Shown piece after piece: positions 1-8,817 of a DNA stretch of 64,000 bases. Origin of the DNA: JAVBMJ01 sp031552535 (GTDB taxonomy: Bacteria; Bacteroidota; Bacteroidia; Bacteroidales; Rikenellaceae). The DNA lies in the NCBI GenBank assembly GCA_031552535.1, contig JAVBMJ010000036.1, forward strand, positions 1 through 64,000. The letters run 5' to 3'. Below the pieces are notes generated by a model. It searched no databases and had not been told where the DNA came from. It saw only the letters and a program-made list of their open reading frames with translations. The position numbers were made by a program, and so were the translations under genes. How positions within the stretch are numbered: the first letter of the stretch is position 1; each line of letters begins with the position of its first letter.

Positions 1-389
1 GTTTGGGTTCTGTAAGGCGGTTTTGTGTTATACAAGTGAAATTTTTGAGACAATGTGGTTCCATTGGGGATAAAATTTCATGCGGTAGAACCCAAAACCG
101 ACAGGAAAACGAACGTGCGGGTTTATGCTAACACGCCCTAATACTCCTATTAAGCGGAAAAGAGGACAAAAGAACGAGATTAATAAATTCAAAACAGCTT
201 CTAATAATGCCTATAAAAATGCTATTCCATGAGAGGATCGGGATAACAAAGAATCGGCTTCATACAAAGCTGTTTTTTATCCTCTAAATCCCATGACCCG
301 AAAATTAAGTAGAATTAAAAAATAAAGAAATTTATCAACAATTCATTAAAAAATTAATAAATAACACATCTCGCATAGAGATTATTATG
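1..389. other. Gene-free leader region with inverted repeats
   Basis: No convincing gene is seen. An inverted repeat pairs GTTTGGGTTCT at 1-11 with AGAACCCAAAAC at 87-98. A second pairs AAAACAGCTT (191-200) with AAGCTGTTTT (267-276). The stretch at about 170-202 (AGAACGAGATTAATAAATTC and on to CAGCTTCT) is nearly identical to the right end of the MITE-like element at 46228-46385, so it is probably a decayed end of that family. The matching left end is not visible. Confidence 0.5.
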
Positions 390-397
390 TATTTTTG
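390..397 (+). promoter_or_regulatory. Putative Bacteroidetes -7 box of the ROK regulator
   Basis: TATTTTTG matches the TAnnTTTG form and lies 23 bases before the ATG at 420. It overlaps the longer in-frame start at 387, which argues for 420 as the true start. No clear -33 box is seen. Confidence 0.45.
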
Positions 398-419
398 TAA
401 AAAATTTAAGAATAGCCTT

Positions 420-1649
420 ATGGTATCACTTAAAGAGTTCTTCAACCAGCACGAAGATGATGCGAAAAAAGGTATTACGCATAAGAACAACCTGATAAAG
501 CGCAATATTATCGCTTACCTCGCGCTAAACGGACAGTGTACGCTTGCCGAACTGACCAAAGAGCTGCACATCAGCATACCGACGATAACGAAACTGATCG
601 GGGATCTGGTAGACGAAAAGATTGTGGTCGATAACGGCAAAGTGGAGACGCCGGGAGGGCGAAGACCCAATATCTTCGGACTCGCAAATTCGGCCATATA
701 CTTTGCCGGAGTGGACGTGTGCCGTGAAGACATCAGGTTTGTAATTACCGACCTTAAAAACAATATAATATTCAGTGATATCGAGCCCGACTTCGAGCTT
801 GTGGATACGGAACGATGCCTCGAAAAGATAGTATCGACCATCGGGCGATTCATCGATGACAGCGGTGTGGACCGCGGCAAGATACTTGGCCTGGGGGTGT
901 GCATGGCCGGACGGATAAACCCCAATACTGGACGAAGCTACAAATACTTCACCACCGAAGAGCGTTCGCTCAAGGAGATAATAGAGCAAAGGGTCGGGAT
1001 CAGGGTGCTGCTCGAGAACGATACACGGGCCCGGTGTTTTGCTGAATATTTCACGGGCAACATAAAGAATGAAAAAAACATCCTTTATCTCCATCTGGGG
1101 CGCGGTGTCGCCATCGGCATAGTTGTGGACGGGAAACTCTACTACGGCAAATCGGGGTTTGCCGGAGAATTCGGGCACACACCGTTCTTCGACAACGAGA
1201 TAATATGCGGTTGCGGAAAGAAGGGATGCCTCGAAACCGAGGTATCGGGGATCGAGATGGAGAAAAAGTTCGTGGCCATGATCAAGGCCGGAATGAATAC
1301 CATCCTCAAGGAGAAGTACAACCGCGGAGAGCCTATCCACATCAACGATATAGTCGCGGCAGCCAAGAACGACGACAACCTGTCGATAGAGCTTATCGGT
1401 CAGGCCGGTGAAAAAGTCGGGAAGAGCATAGCCTTCCTGATAAATATTTTCAATCCGGAACTGGTGATAATAGGCGGCAACATGGCCCGTGCGGGCGATT
1501 ACATAATGTTGCCGATAAAGTCGGCGGCGAGCAAATATTCGCTTTCGCTGGTCTATAATGACACCAAATTCCGCCTGTCGCAACTGGGGGAAAACACCGG
1601 GGCACTGGGAGTGGCGATGTTGATACGCAATAAAATAATAGGACTATAA
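420..1649 (+). CDS. ROK-family transcriptional regulator (NagC/XylR type)
   Basis: This is a 409-residue protein with an N-terminal winged helix-turn-helix (about residues 28-72, containing LHISIPTITKLIGDL) followed by a full ROK sugar-kinase-like domain. The ROK zinc motif CGCGKKGCLE is intact at residues 263-272, and the GEFGH motif precedes it. Such proteins are usually sugar-responsive repressors or activators. An in-frame ATG at 387 exists, but a promoter-like box overlaps it, so I use 420. The gene stands alone upstream of a GNAT gene 57 bases away, and no sugar operon is directly adjacent. The xylose operon begins 3.5 kb downstream and has its own Nudix-type regulator. The effector cannot be told from the sequence. 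Confidence 0.88.
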   Translation: MVSLKEFFNQHEDDAKKGITHKNNLIKRNIIAYLALNGQCTLAELTKELHISIPTITKLIGDLVDEKIVVDNGKVETPGGRRPNIFGLANSAIYFAGVDVCREDIRFVITDLKNNIIFSDIEPDFELVDTERCLEKIVSTIGRFIDDSGVDRGKILGLGVCMAGRINPNTGRSYKYFTTEERSLKEIIEQRVGIRVLLENDTRARCFAEYFTGNIKNEKNILYLHLGRGVAIGIVVDGKLYYGKSGFAGEFGHTPFFDNEIICGCGKKGCLETEVSGIEMEKKFVAMIKAGMNTILKEKYNRGEPIHINDIVAAAKNDDNLSIELIGQAGEKVGKSIAFLINIFNPELVIIGGNMARAGDYIMLPIKSAASKYSLSLVYNDTKFRLSQLGENTGALGVAMLIRNKIIGL

Positions 1650-1706
1650 TATGACCGCTGGCGAGGGTGGATACCTTTTGCCCGCGACAGACAAATACAC
1701 GATACA

Positions 1707-2243
1707 ATGCAAAGCCTCGAAACGGATACGATACGCCTGCGGGCGCTCGAACCCGAAGATATAGATATACTCTACAAATGGGAAAACGACACTACGGTAT
1801 GGCGCGTGAGCTATACCGTGGCACCATTCTCGAAATACATCCTGCGCCAGTTCATAGAGAATCAGCGGTATGATATTTATGAAGCCAAGCAACTGCGGCT
1901 TATCATAGAATCGAAAGAGAGTTCGCTTCCGGTGGGGGCGATAGACCTCTTCGATCTCGATCCATACAACAGGCGGGCCGGAGTAGGTATACTGATATAC
2001 GACCAGCGCGATAAGGGACAGGGTTACGCCTCGGCAGCGCTCGGAGTCATAATAGACTATTGCTTCAGGGTATTGGGGCTTAATCAGTTGTATTGCAATA
2101 TAGCTGCCTCCAACAATCGCTCGCTTGCGCTGTTCCGCAACAAGGGATTCACGACGGTAGGATTGAAAAAAGAGTGGATACGCACCACCTCGGACTGGCA
2201 GGATGAATATCTGTTGCAACTGATCAACCCCAGAAAATGGTAA
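1707..2243 (+). CDS. GNAT family N-acetyltransferase
   Basis: The 178-residue protein has the GNAT fold signature. VGILIYDQRDKGQGYASAAL carries the acetyl-CoA pyrophosphate-binding Q/RxxGxG/A element (RDKGQGYA), and NLQ-like C-terminal features follow (FRNKGFTTVGLKKEWI). It resembles the SpeG/RimJ-like class of small-molecule or protein acetyltransferases. The substrate is unknown. It follows the ROK regulator in the same direction with a short gap and may be cotranscribed with it. Confidence 0.85.
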   Translation: MQSLETDTIRLRALEPEDIDILYKWENDTTVWRVSYTVAPFSKYILRQFIENQRYDIYEAKQLRLIIESKESSLPVGAIDLFDLDPYNRRAGVGILIYDQRDKGQGYASAALGVIIDYCFRVLGLNQLYCNIAASNNRSLALFRNKGFTTVGLKKEWIRTTSDWQDEYLLQLINPRKW

Positions 2244-2397
2244 ACAGACCCTATTGAGAGATCCGGAGGATAATATCGGCACGTGCCTTCAGTAAATTCA
2301 GACAGCCTCTTTGTTCGCATAATATACAATTTCTTAACTCTGCGAGGCTGCACAATAACAAAAAATACAGTACCTTCGCCTGCAGATTGGATATGGT

Positions 2398-2772
2398 ATG
2401 AAAAAGATGCTCTATTTTCTGGTGTTTTTGCTCTCGGTGGCCCATAGTGCAGCCCGGGAAAGCGCCGAGGCGTCGTTCCATCCCCTGGGAATCCCGTCAT
2501 CCACGGAATGCTCTTTTTCCTCAGCCACAGGCCACACCTGCTATTCGGAAGATTTTTTCCTGTCGGATGCCGTGCAATCTCCGCGCATAGCCGGCAAAAT
2601 ATCTTCGAGAGTTATCCCCAAAAAAGTCAGCAATCCGGTACCACATTATACTTGCCATTGGAGGCTGCATGTCCTTTACGATGGATTGCCTGTTTCGGCA
2701 GAAGGCTACATATCTTCGGGCAAAAAACCGCGCAATGCCGACTACCTGCTATTCGGTATCCTTATTATTTAG
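2398..2772 (+). CDS. Small secreted hypothetical protein
   Basis: The 124-residue product starts with a clear signal peptide (MKKMLYFLVFLLSVAHSAA). The rest contains four cysteines and no domain I recognise. A near-consensus -7 box, TACCTTCG, lies at 2371-2378. The protein ends abruptly in a hydrophobic LLFGILII stretch, so it may be a truncated remnant of a longer secreted protein. Confidence 0.5.
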   Translation: MKKMLYFLVFLLSVAHSAARESAEASFHPLGIPSSTECSFSSATGHTCYSEDFFLSDAVQSPRIAGKISSRVIPKKVSNPVPHYTCHWRLHVLYDGLPVSAEGYISSGKKPRNADYLLFGILII

Positions 2773-3129
2773 GAAGTGTCAACGCTAACGGTTGTGTTTG
2801 ATTTCAATGCCGTTTTGCTTCATGCAAGCCGTTTTTCGAAGGAATACCGGGAATACTTCCAGAAAAAGTGGCGACACAGGAGAGAAAACCGCACCGAAAG
2901 CGGGCATTACCTGTAGTGTTAACACGCCCTGACATCCGTAACCCGGAATGGTGTACAGCAAGCATGGCAACAACAGCCCTTGTGACGAGTCCCACCCGCT
3001 AATTTTTTTCACAATCACAAAAACCGATAAATCCGGCCAACAGCGGAACGCACGCACGATTGGCCCGGCATAAATTTCCAGCCACAGGTTTGCTTATCGA
3101 CCGGTGTGGCTACTTTAATATTTTTTACA
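2773..3129. other. Intergenic region without a supported gene
   Basis: About 350 bases with no gene I can support. It contains GTGTTAACAC at about 2918-2927 followed by GCCCTGACATCC, similar to the ACACGCCCTAATACTCC text near 130, which suggests a degraded repeat. Possible minus-strand reading frames here show no family features. Confidence 0.4.
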
Positions 3130-3519
3130 ATGACTTTAGCTCATGTAATATGGGAAACCGTTATGATGATGGGATTTACATTTGCCATCGGAATAGCGCT
3201 GGCCTATGTCATAAAAGTTATGATATGGGTATTTTTAGGATTGAACAAAAAAGGCATGCACACCATAGTGGTCCACTACAAGGCTTATGTGCGTAATAAC
3301 AGGATCGAAAAGGCACGTATAGCCAAGGCGATGAAAATCATCGACGACAACGGAGAAATAAAATTGTTCCAACTGCATGAAGACCGCAACCGTTTCGACC
3401 GTAAGGAAAAAGTGCGCGACCTGTATGCCATAGCACGCATGCACTTCTCCGACAAAAAAGACGGGGCAAACGACAACAAGATGGACAGCCTTTATGAATA
3501 CCACCATGGAAAAATATGA
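3130..3519 (+). CDS. Small single-span membrane protein before the sodium-pump beta subunit
   Basis: From the ATG at 3130 the protein is 129 residues, with one N-terminal transmembrane helix (VMMMGFTFAIGIALAYVIKV) and a charged cytosolic tail. Its last bases overlap the start of the downstream decarboxylase beta subunit, which implies translational coupling. Position and topology recall the gamma (OadG-type) subunit that anchors sodium-pumping decarboxylases, but I see no OadG motif, so that role is an inference. An alternative in-frame start lies at 3106. Confidence 0.6.
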   Translation: MTLAHVIWETVMMMGFTFAIGIALAYVIKVMIWVFLGLNKKGMHTIVVHYKAYVRNNRIEKARIAKAMKIIDDNGEIKLFQLHEDRNRFDRKEKVRDLYAIARMHFSDKKDGANDNKMDSLYEYHHGKI

Positions 3520-4726
3520 TCTTGGGAACATATTCCAGGGTATATCCACCCTGTTGCAGTCGGACCCGGTAATAATGTACTCACGTATCGGGCTGATCCT
3601 ATTGGGGATATTGCTCGTATACCTGGGGCGCAAAGAGATACTCGAACCGTTGGTGATGATCCCTATGGGATTGGGCATGGCCGCGATAAACGCCGGCGTA
3701 CTGTTCCTGCCTGGCGGCGAACAGGGCAACCTTTTTCTCGACCCGATGGTCACCGACACGGATAAACTTGTGGAGATATTGCAGATCGACTTCCTGCAAC
3801 CAATATACACCTATATGTTCAGTAACGGTCTGATAGCATGTCTTATATTTATGGGTATCGGCACGATGCTCGATATGAGTTTCCTGCTGGCTAAGCCGTT
3901 GCAGAGCATGCTCCTGGCGCTGTTCGCCGAACTGGGAACATTCGCGGTCATTCCCATCGCCTACGGGATGGGTCTGAGCCTCAACGACAGCGCTTCGATA
4001 GCGATGGTCGGTGGCGCCGACGGCCCGATGGTGTTATTCACGTCGCTAAACCTGTCGAAAGAGATATTCGTGCCGATAACAGTCGTCGCCTATCTCTACC
4101 TGGGACTCACCTACGGAGGATATCCATACCTGGTGAAAGCCATGGTTCCCAAAAAATTAAGGGCCATAAAAATGGATCGTTCCAAAGAAAAGGCGAAGCA
4201 ATACAGTCCGGCGACGAAGATATCGCTGGCCGTGGTGATGTGTGTGTTCCTTTGCCTGCTCTTTCCCGTTGCCGCCCCATTGTTCTTCTCACTGTTCACG
4301 GGTGTGGTAATCAAGGAGTCGGGTCTGAAGCACGTGATCGACTTCATCAGCGGACCGATGCTCTACGGGTCGACATTCTTCCTTGGAATATTGCTCGGTG
4401 TATTGTGTGATGCACACATACTGCTCGATCCCGTGGTCCTGAAACTGCTGGTACTCGGAATACTGGCGCTATTGATCTCTGGGATAGGAGGCATTCTTGG
4501 CGGGTATGTGATGTATTTCATCAAACGAGGCAACTTCAACCCGGTTATCGGCATAGCTGCCGTAAGTTGCGTGCCGACAACGGCCAAGGTGGCTCAAAAG
4601 CTGGTCTCGAAAGATAACCCGGGTTCGATGATACTCCCCGACGCCCTCGGGGCAAACATTACAGGCGTAATCACGTCGGCTATAATAGCAGGTATATACG
4701 TAACAATAATACCAATGCTCGGATAA
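3494..4726 (+). CDS. Sodium-transporting carboxylyase/decarboxylase beta subunit (OadB/MmdB/GcdB)
   Basis: The 410-residue integral membrane protein has about nine to eleven hydrophobic segments and the family's ion-path signatures: AMVGGADGPMVLFTSL in the centre and AAVSCVPTTAKVAQKL near the C-terminus. Beta subunits couple decarboxylation of carboxybiotin to sodium export. The carboxyltransferase (alpha) and biotin-carrier subunits that usually sit next to it in Bacteroidetes are absent here, so they must be encoded elsewhere or the locus is a remnant. The ATG at 3506 (MEKYDLG) is an alternative start. It overlaps the small membrane protein upstream. Confidence 0.9.
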   Translation: MNTTMEKYDLGNIFQGISTLLQSDPVIMYSRIGLILLGILLVYLGRKEILEPLVMIPMGLGMAAINAGVLFLPGGEQGNLFLDPMVTDTDKLVEILQIDFLQPIYTYMFSNGLIACLIFMGIGTMLDMSFLLAKPLQSMLLALFAELGTFAVIPIAYGMGLSLNDSASIAMVGGADGPMVLFTSLNLSKEIFVPITVVAYLYLGLTYGGYPYLVKAMVPKKLRAIKMDRSKEKAKQYSPATKISLAVVMCVFLCLLFPVAAPLFFSLFTGVVIKESGLKHVIDFISGPMLYGSTFFLGILLGVLCDAHILLDPVVLKLLVLGILALLISGIGGILGGYVMYFIKRGNFNPVIGIAAVSCVPTTAKVAQKLVSKDNPGSMILPDALGANITGVITSAIIAGIYVTIIPMLG

Positions 4727-4761
4727 CTCCGACGACAGGTCGCACCAAAGCCGTCTTAGCG

Positions 4762-5073
4762 TAAATCCACGGCAAAATATATATACAATATGAAAGGCTC
4801 TCTACACTGTCATCGACTGCGACTTTTTTTCGAAAAAGTCGCCCAAAAAACTTCAATCATTACTTTGCTACGACATTATAGTAGTTGGATTAAAGACAGC
4901 AAGCCATTTAGATAGTTTTAATTTTTAATGGCTTACTATCTTTAATCCAACTACTACAAAATCAGAGCACGGTCGGAATTAAAAGTTTTTGGTGCCGCTT
5001 TTTTCAAAAAGCGGCAGTTGGAGGCTGCATAAGAGAGCCTTTTATATTGTATATATATTTTGCCGTGGATTTA
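4762..5073. repeat. Nested palindromic intergenic element, copy 1
   Basis: The outer arms at 4762-4803 and 5032-5073 are inverted repeats matching at 41 of 42 bases by eye. Inside lie a left cassette (self-pairing GCGAC...GTCGC hairpin then CCAAAAAACTTCAATCATTACT) and a right cassette (GGAATTAAAAGTTTTTGG then a GCCGC...GCGGC hairpin). The two cassettes are imperfect inverted copies of each other. The centre (4879-4956) is a long hairpin whose arm starts TAGTAGTTGGATTAAAGA and ends in AAGCCAT. TTAGCGTAA occurs at 4756-4764 and again at 5075-5083 as a possible target-site duplication. Copies 2 and 3 share the cassettes but not the arms or the lower central stem. Confidence 0.85.
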
Positions 5074-5096
5074 GTTAGCGTAATAATTACACTAAG

Positions 5097-5128
5097 TTTT
5101 GTTTTTTTGATCAGTAAACGTACTTTTG
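5097..5128 (+). promoter_or_regulatory. Promoter of the Nudix regulator and xylose operon
   Basis: TTTTG at 5097-5101 and TACTTTTG at 5121-5128 are separated by 19 bases, a good fit to the Bacteroidetes -33/-7 pattern. The predicted transcript starts about 28 bases before the ATG at 5163. The promoter lies immediately after the palindromic element. Confidence 0.65.
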
Positions 5129-5162
5129 AGGTGAAGAGCTTATCGTTAATTTCTCATGCGGT

Positions 5163-5906
5163 ATGGAACGCAGGATCAATTCTTCCGTCTCGGTTGACTG
5201 TGTAGTGTTCGGGTTCGACGGCACGGCACTGAAAGTTTTGCTCGTGGATCGTAACAGCGAGATGGGACGGTCGCCGTCAGGGGAATACAAGCTTCCCGGC
5301 AGTCTGATATTTCAGGATGAATCGCTCGAAGTTGCCGCCAATCGCATACTGGAAAATATGACCGGGCTAAAAAACATCTTTCTGCGCCAGATGAGGGTAT
5401 TTTCCGATCCTCACCGCGTTTCGGGGGAGGATATCCGATGGATAAGCGAATATTACGGCGTAAGTGCCGAACGGGTTATTACTGTGGCTTACTACTCGTT
5501 GCTAAAACTCGAAAAACGCATACTCTACTACACCGCGGGCAAAGGTGCCCGTTGGGCCGAGGTAGGATCGATCAAAAAACTGGCTCTCGACCATAAAAGC
5601 ATACTGGCGGAGGGATTGTCTGCCCTGAGCCGTGACCTGATGCAGTCGCCGATAGCATTTGAATTATTGCCGCGCCGTTTTACGATACGGCAATTGCAAT
5701 CGCTTTACGAGGCTATTCTCGGGGTGGAGATAGACAACCGTAATTTCCGGAAAAAGATATTGGCTTCGGGTTACATCTCACTTACCGGCGACCGCGAGAC
5801 GGGAGTTACCCACAAACCGGCACGGTTCTACAGTTTCAACCACGCAACATGGGAGCGTGATATGAGGGGCAAGGCCAAACTCAACTTCATAAACTGGAGA
5901 ATATAA
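5163..5906 (+). CDS. Nudix-fold transcriptional regulator of pentose genes (NrtR/AraR-like)
   Basis: The 247-residue protein has an N-terminal Nudix-like domain (residues 1-150) and a C-terminal winged helix (about 165-240, FTIRQLQSLYEAILGVEIDNRNFRKKI). The Nudix box is degenerate: the segment starting GSLIFQDESLEVAANRILEN keeps neither REUxEE nor the metal-binding glutamate spacing, so hydrolase activity is unlikely. In Bacteroidetes, related proteins (AraR) are sugar-sensing repressors. Its place 14 bases before xylB, heading xylB-xylA-transporter, makes it the likely xylose regulator. The effector is inferred from context. Confidence 0.85.
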   Translation: MERRINSSVSVDCVVFGFDGTALKVLLVDRNSEMGRSPSGEYKLPGSLIFQDESLEVAANRILENMTGLKNIFLRQMRVFSDPHRVSGEDIRWISEYYGVSAERVITVAYYSLLKLEKRILYYTAGKGARWAEVGSIKKLALDHKSILAEGLSALSRDLMQSPIAFELLPRRFTIRQLQSLYEAILGVEIDNRNFRKKILASGYISLTGDRETGVTHKPARFYSFNHATWERDMRGKAKLNFINWRI

Positions 5907-5920
5907 AAACATGCAATCTT

Positions 5921-7408
5921 ATGTATAGTCTCGGAATCGACATCGGAAGTTCGTCTGTAAAAGTATCCCTGTTGGAGATATCCTCGGGCCGGTGTGCGGC
6001 TTCGGCTACTGTCCCCGATAGCGAGATGCCCATATCGTCGCCGCATTCGGGATGGGCCGAGCAAGATCCGCAAATGTGGTGGGATTACATGTGTGAAGGT
6101 CTCCGCCGGATATCGGCCGATGTGCCCCTGTCGGAGGTGGCGGCCATAGGTATCACCTATCAAATGCATGGTCTGGTATGCCTCGATAAATCGGGCAACG
6201 TACTGCGCCCATCGATAATATGGTGCGACAGCCGTGCAGTCGAAACGGGAGCCCGGGCGCTCGAAGAGATGGGCCGCGAGGAGACCCTGCGCCGCCTGCT
6301 CAACTCGCCGGGCAACTTCACCGCATCGAAAATGGCCTGGGTGGCACGCAACGAGCCGGGGATATTTGCCCGCGTCGATAAATTCATGCTGCCGGGCGAC
6401 TATATCGCCTTCAGGCTGTCGGGAGAGACAGGAACTACCGAGAGCGGTTTGTCGGAGCAGATACTGTGGGATTTCGCCGAAGGACGACGGGCCGATTTCG
6501 TCGCACAACATTACGGGATCCCCGAAACAATGATCCCCGCCGCCAAACATTCCATTGGAATACAGTGCCATACGTCGGCCGGAACGGAAGCCGCCACAGG
6601 CATACCTGAAGGAACCCCTATCTCCTACAGGGCTGGAGACCAACCCAACAACGCTTTCTCGCTCGGAGTCTTGCATAGTGGCGAGGTGGCAGCCACGGGG
6701 GGCACGTCGGGAGTGGTATACGGGGTTACAACCATGCCCAAGGCCGATCCTTTATCCCGGGTAAACACGTTCCTGCACGTCAACCATACACAAGCCGACC
6801 CGCACTACGGGGTCCTGCTCTGCATCAATGGCACGGGGATACTCAATGCCTGGATGAAACGTGTGGCAGGCAACGGGATGGACTACGAGGCGATAAACGG
6901 GGAGGCTGCCGGGGTGCCCGCAGGCAGCGAGGGAGTCCTGGTGCTGCCATTCGGGAACGGAGCCGAAAGGATGTTGGAAAACCGCTACACCGGGGCTTCG
7001 GTTTCGGGCATAGACCTCAACAGGCATACGCGTGCCCATCTGCTAAGGGCTGCCCAGGAGGGCATAGCCTACGCTTTCCGTTACGGGATAGATATAATGA
7101 AAGAGGTGGGTCTCGACCCGAGGGTAATACGCGCCGGAAGCGCCAACCTGTTTCTCAGTCCGGTTTTCCGCCAGACTCTCGCCGACCTCACCGGAGCGCG
7201 CATCGAACTTTACAACACCGATGGAGCTCTGGGGGCAGCCCGCGGGGCTGCGCTCGGAGCCGGGTTCTACGAATCACCGGACGAGGCGTTCCGGTCACTG
7301 AAAATGGTGGCGGCAGTAGACCCTTGTCCCGGCGGCAGAGCGGCACTCGAAGAGTGCTACGACCGTTGGAAAACACTACTGGCCAAATGCCTCGGCGCGA
7401 CACAATAG
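5921..7408 (+). CDS. xylB: Xylulokinase
   Basis: The 495-residue FGGY-family kinase phosphorylates D-xylulose to xylulose 5-phosphate in the cytosol. Visible motifs are the N-terminal phosphate loop GIDIGSSSVKVSLLE, the GWAEQDPQMWW segment typical of xylulokinases, MHGLVCLD, and the C-terminal nucleotide-binding GTSGVVYG and GGRAALEECYDRWK regions. Length is normal for the family. It lies between the Nudix regulator and xylose isomerase. A strong hairpin at 7416-7465 separates it from xylA, so xylA may be expressed at a different level. Confidence 0.95.
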   Translation: MYSLGIDIGSSSVKVSLLEISSGRCAASATVPDSEMPISSPHSGWAEQDPQMWWDYMCEGLRRISADVPLSEVAAIGITYQMHGLVCLDKSGNVLRPSIIWCDSRAVETGARALEEMGREETLRRLLNSPGNFTASKMAWVARNEPGIFARVDKFMLPGDYIAFRLSGETGTTESGLSEQILWDFAEGRRADFVAQHYGIPETMIPAAKHSIGIQCHTSAGTEAATGIPEGTPISYRAGDQPNNAFSLGVLHSGEVAATGGTSGVVYGVTTMPKADPLSRVNTFLHVNHTQADPHYGVLLCINGTGILNAWMKRVAGNGMDYEAINGEAAGVPAGSEGVLVLPFGNGAERMLENRYTGASVSGIDLNRHTRAHLLRAAQEGIAYAFRYGIDIMKEVGLDPRVIRAGSANLFLSPVFRQTLADLTGARIELYNTDGALGAARGAALGAGFYESPDEAFRSLKMVAAVDPCPGGRAALEECYDRWKTLLAKCLGATQ

Positions 7409-7415
7409 ATCTTAT

Positions 7416-7465
7416 GTTTTGGATTCCGCCTGATCCCCATTGGGGGATCAGGCGGAATCCAAAAC
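7416..7465. terminator. Long perfect hairpin between xylB and xylA
   Basis: Two 23-base arms (GTTTTGGATTCCGCCTGATC plus CCC, and its complement) flank a four-base loop. It is not followed by a clear T run on either strand. It could be an intraoperonic attenuating or processing structure rather than a full terminator. Confidence 0.65.
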
Positions 7466-7505
7466 GTATCGGCACATCCTAATAAAGCAATAAAACCTAA
7501 AACCT

Positions 7506-8816
7506 ATGGACTCATTATTTTCAAAGATCGCAAAAATCGGTTACGAAGGCCCGGAATCGAAAAATCCGCTTGCGTTCCGGTGGTACGACGAAAACCGCAT
7601 CGTCGGCGGAAAAACCATGAAAGAGCAGTTGCGCTTTGCGATTGCTTACTGGCATACGTTCTGCGGCGACGGGGCCGATCCCTTCGGAGGGGCTACGCAC
7701 CGTTTCCCGTGGCAGTCGATAGCCGACCCTGTGGAGCAGGCCAAAGCGAAAATGGACTCGGCATTCGACTTCTTTGTGAAGATAGGCGCCCCGTACTACT
7801 GCTTCCACGACATCGACCTTGTAAACGAGGGCGCCTCGCTGATTGAGTATGAGCACAACCTCTACGAAATAGTGGAATATGCAAAAAAGAAGCAGGCTGA
7901 GACAGGAGTAAAACTGCTCTGGGGAACGGCTAACGTGTTCAGCCATCCGCGTTATATGAACGGTGCGGCCACTAATCCCCAGTTCGGGGCCGTGGCTATG
8001 GCCGGTGCGCAAATCAAGAATGCCATTGACGCCACGATAGCCCTCGGCGGTGAGAATTATGTGTTCTGGGGAGGACGCGAAGGCTACATGTCGCTGCTGA
8101 ACACCAACATGAAGCGCGAAAAAGAGCACCTGGCACGGATGCTGACTATGGCTCGCGACTACGCCCGTAAAAACGGGTTCAAAGGCACGTTCCTTATAGA
8201 ACCCAAGCCTATGGAACCGACCAAACACCAGTACGACTTCGACACGGAAACGGTGATCGGCTTCCTGCGCCATTGGGGGTTGGATAAGGATTTCAAGCTC
8301 AATATAGAGGTCAACCACGCCACATTGGCCGGCCACACATTCGAGCATGAGTTGCAGTGCGCCGTCGACGCAGGCATGCTGGGCAGCATCGACGCCAACC
8401 GCGGCGACTACCAGAACGGCTGGGACACAGACCAGTTCCCGATCAACCTGCAGGAGACCGTCGAGGCGATGCTCGTAATACTCCAGGGTGGCGGCATAGC
8501 TCCGGGAGGGATCAACTTCGATGCCAAGGTGAGACGCAATTCCACAACGCCGGAAGATATCTTCATCGCCCACATCACGGGGATGGATACCTTTGCCCGC
8601 GCACTGGTCATCGCAGACAGGATATTGTCTGAAACATCCTACAAAGCGTGGCGTAAAGAGCGCTATGCTTCGTTCGACGGCGGCGAGGGGGCACGATTTG
8701 AGAAAGGCGAGCTGACGCTCGACGACCTGCGCGACTATGCGTTCGAGAACGACGATCCCGAGACCATAAGCGGCAGACAGGAGCGTTACGAACAACTTTT
8801 GTCGATGTACATATAA
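7506..8816 (+). CDS. xylA: Xylose isomerase
   Basis: The 436-residue protein converts D-xylose to D-xylulose using two divalent metals. Class II hallmarks are present: YYCFHDID at residues 97-104 places His101 and Asp104 exactly as in the E. coli enzyme, with [19 protein letters not shown] and the metal-site [15 protein letters not shown] following, and [15 protein letters not shown] further on. It is full length. The transporter gene starts one base after its stop codon, which indicates cotranscription. Confidence 0.97.
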   Translation: MDSLFSKIAKIGYEGPESKNPLAFRWYDENRIVGGKTMKEQLRFAIAYWHTFCGDGADPFGGATHRFPWQSIADPVEQAKAKMDSAFDFFVKIGAPYYCFHDIDLVNEGASLIEYEHNLYEIVEYAKKKQAETGVKLLWGTANVFSHPRYMNGAATNPQFGAVAMAGAQIKNAIDATIALGGENYVFWGGREGYMSLLNTNMKREKEHLARMLTMARDYARKNGFKGTFLIEPKPMEPTKHQYDFDTETVIGFLRHWGLDKDFKLNIEVNHATLAGHTFEHELQCAVDAGMLGSIDANRGDYQNGWDTDQFPINLQETVEAMLVILQGGGIAPGGINFDAKVRRNSTTPEDIFIAHITGMDTFARALVIADRILSETSYKAWRKERYASFDGGEGARFEKGELTLDDLRDYAFENDDPETISGRQERYEQLLSMYI

Positions 8817-8817
8817 T

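Noticed and set aside
525..1583. Long open frame antisense to the ROK regulator
   Set aside because: No family features; the plus strand encodes a complete ROK protein with intact motifs.
2785..3057. Minus-strand open frame in the 2.8-3.1 kb gap
   Set aside because: Low-complexity translation without signal, domain or promoter.
4762..5073. Invertible promoter switch (phase variation)
   Set aside because: The arms flank no outward promoter that would change output on inversion, there is no recombinase nearby, and the inside is itself palindromic.
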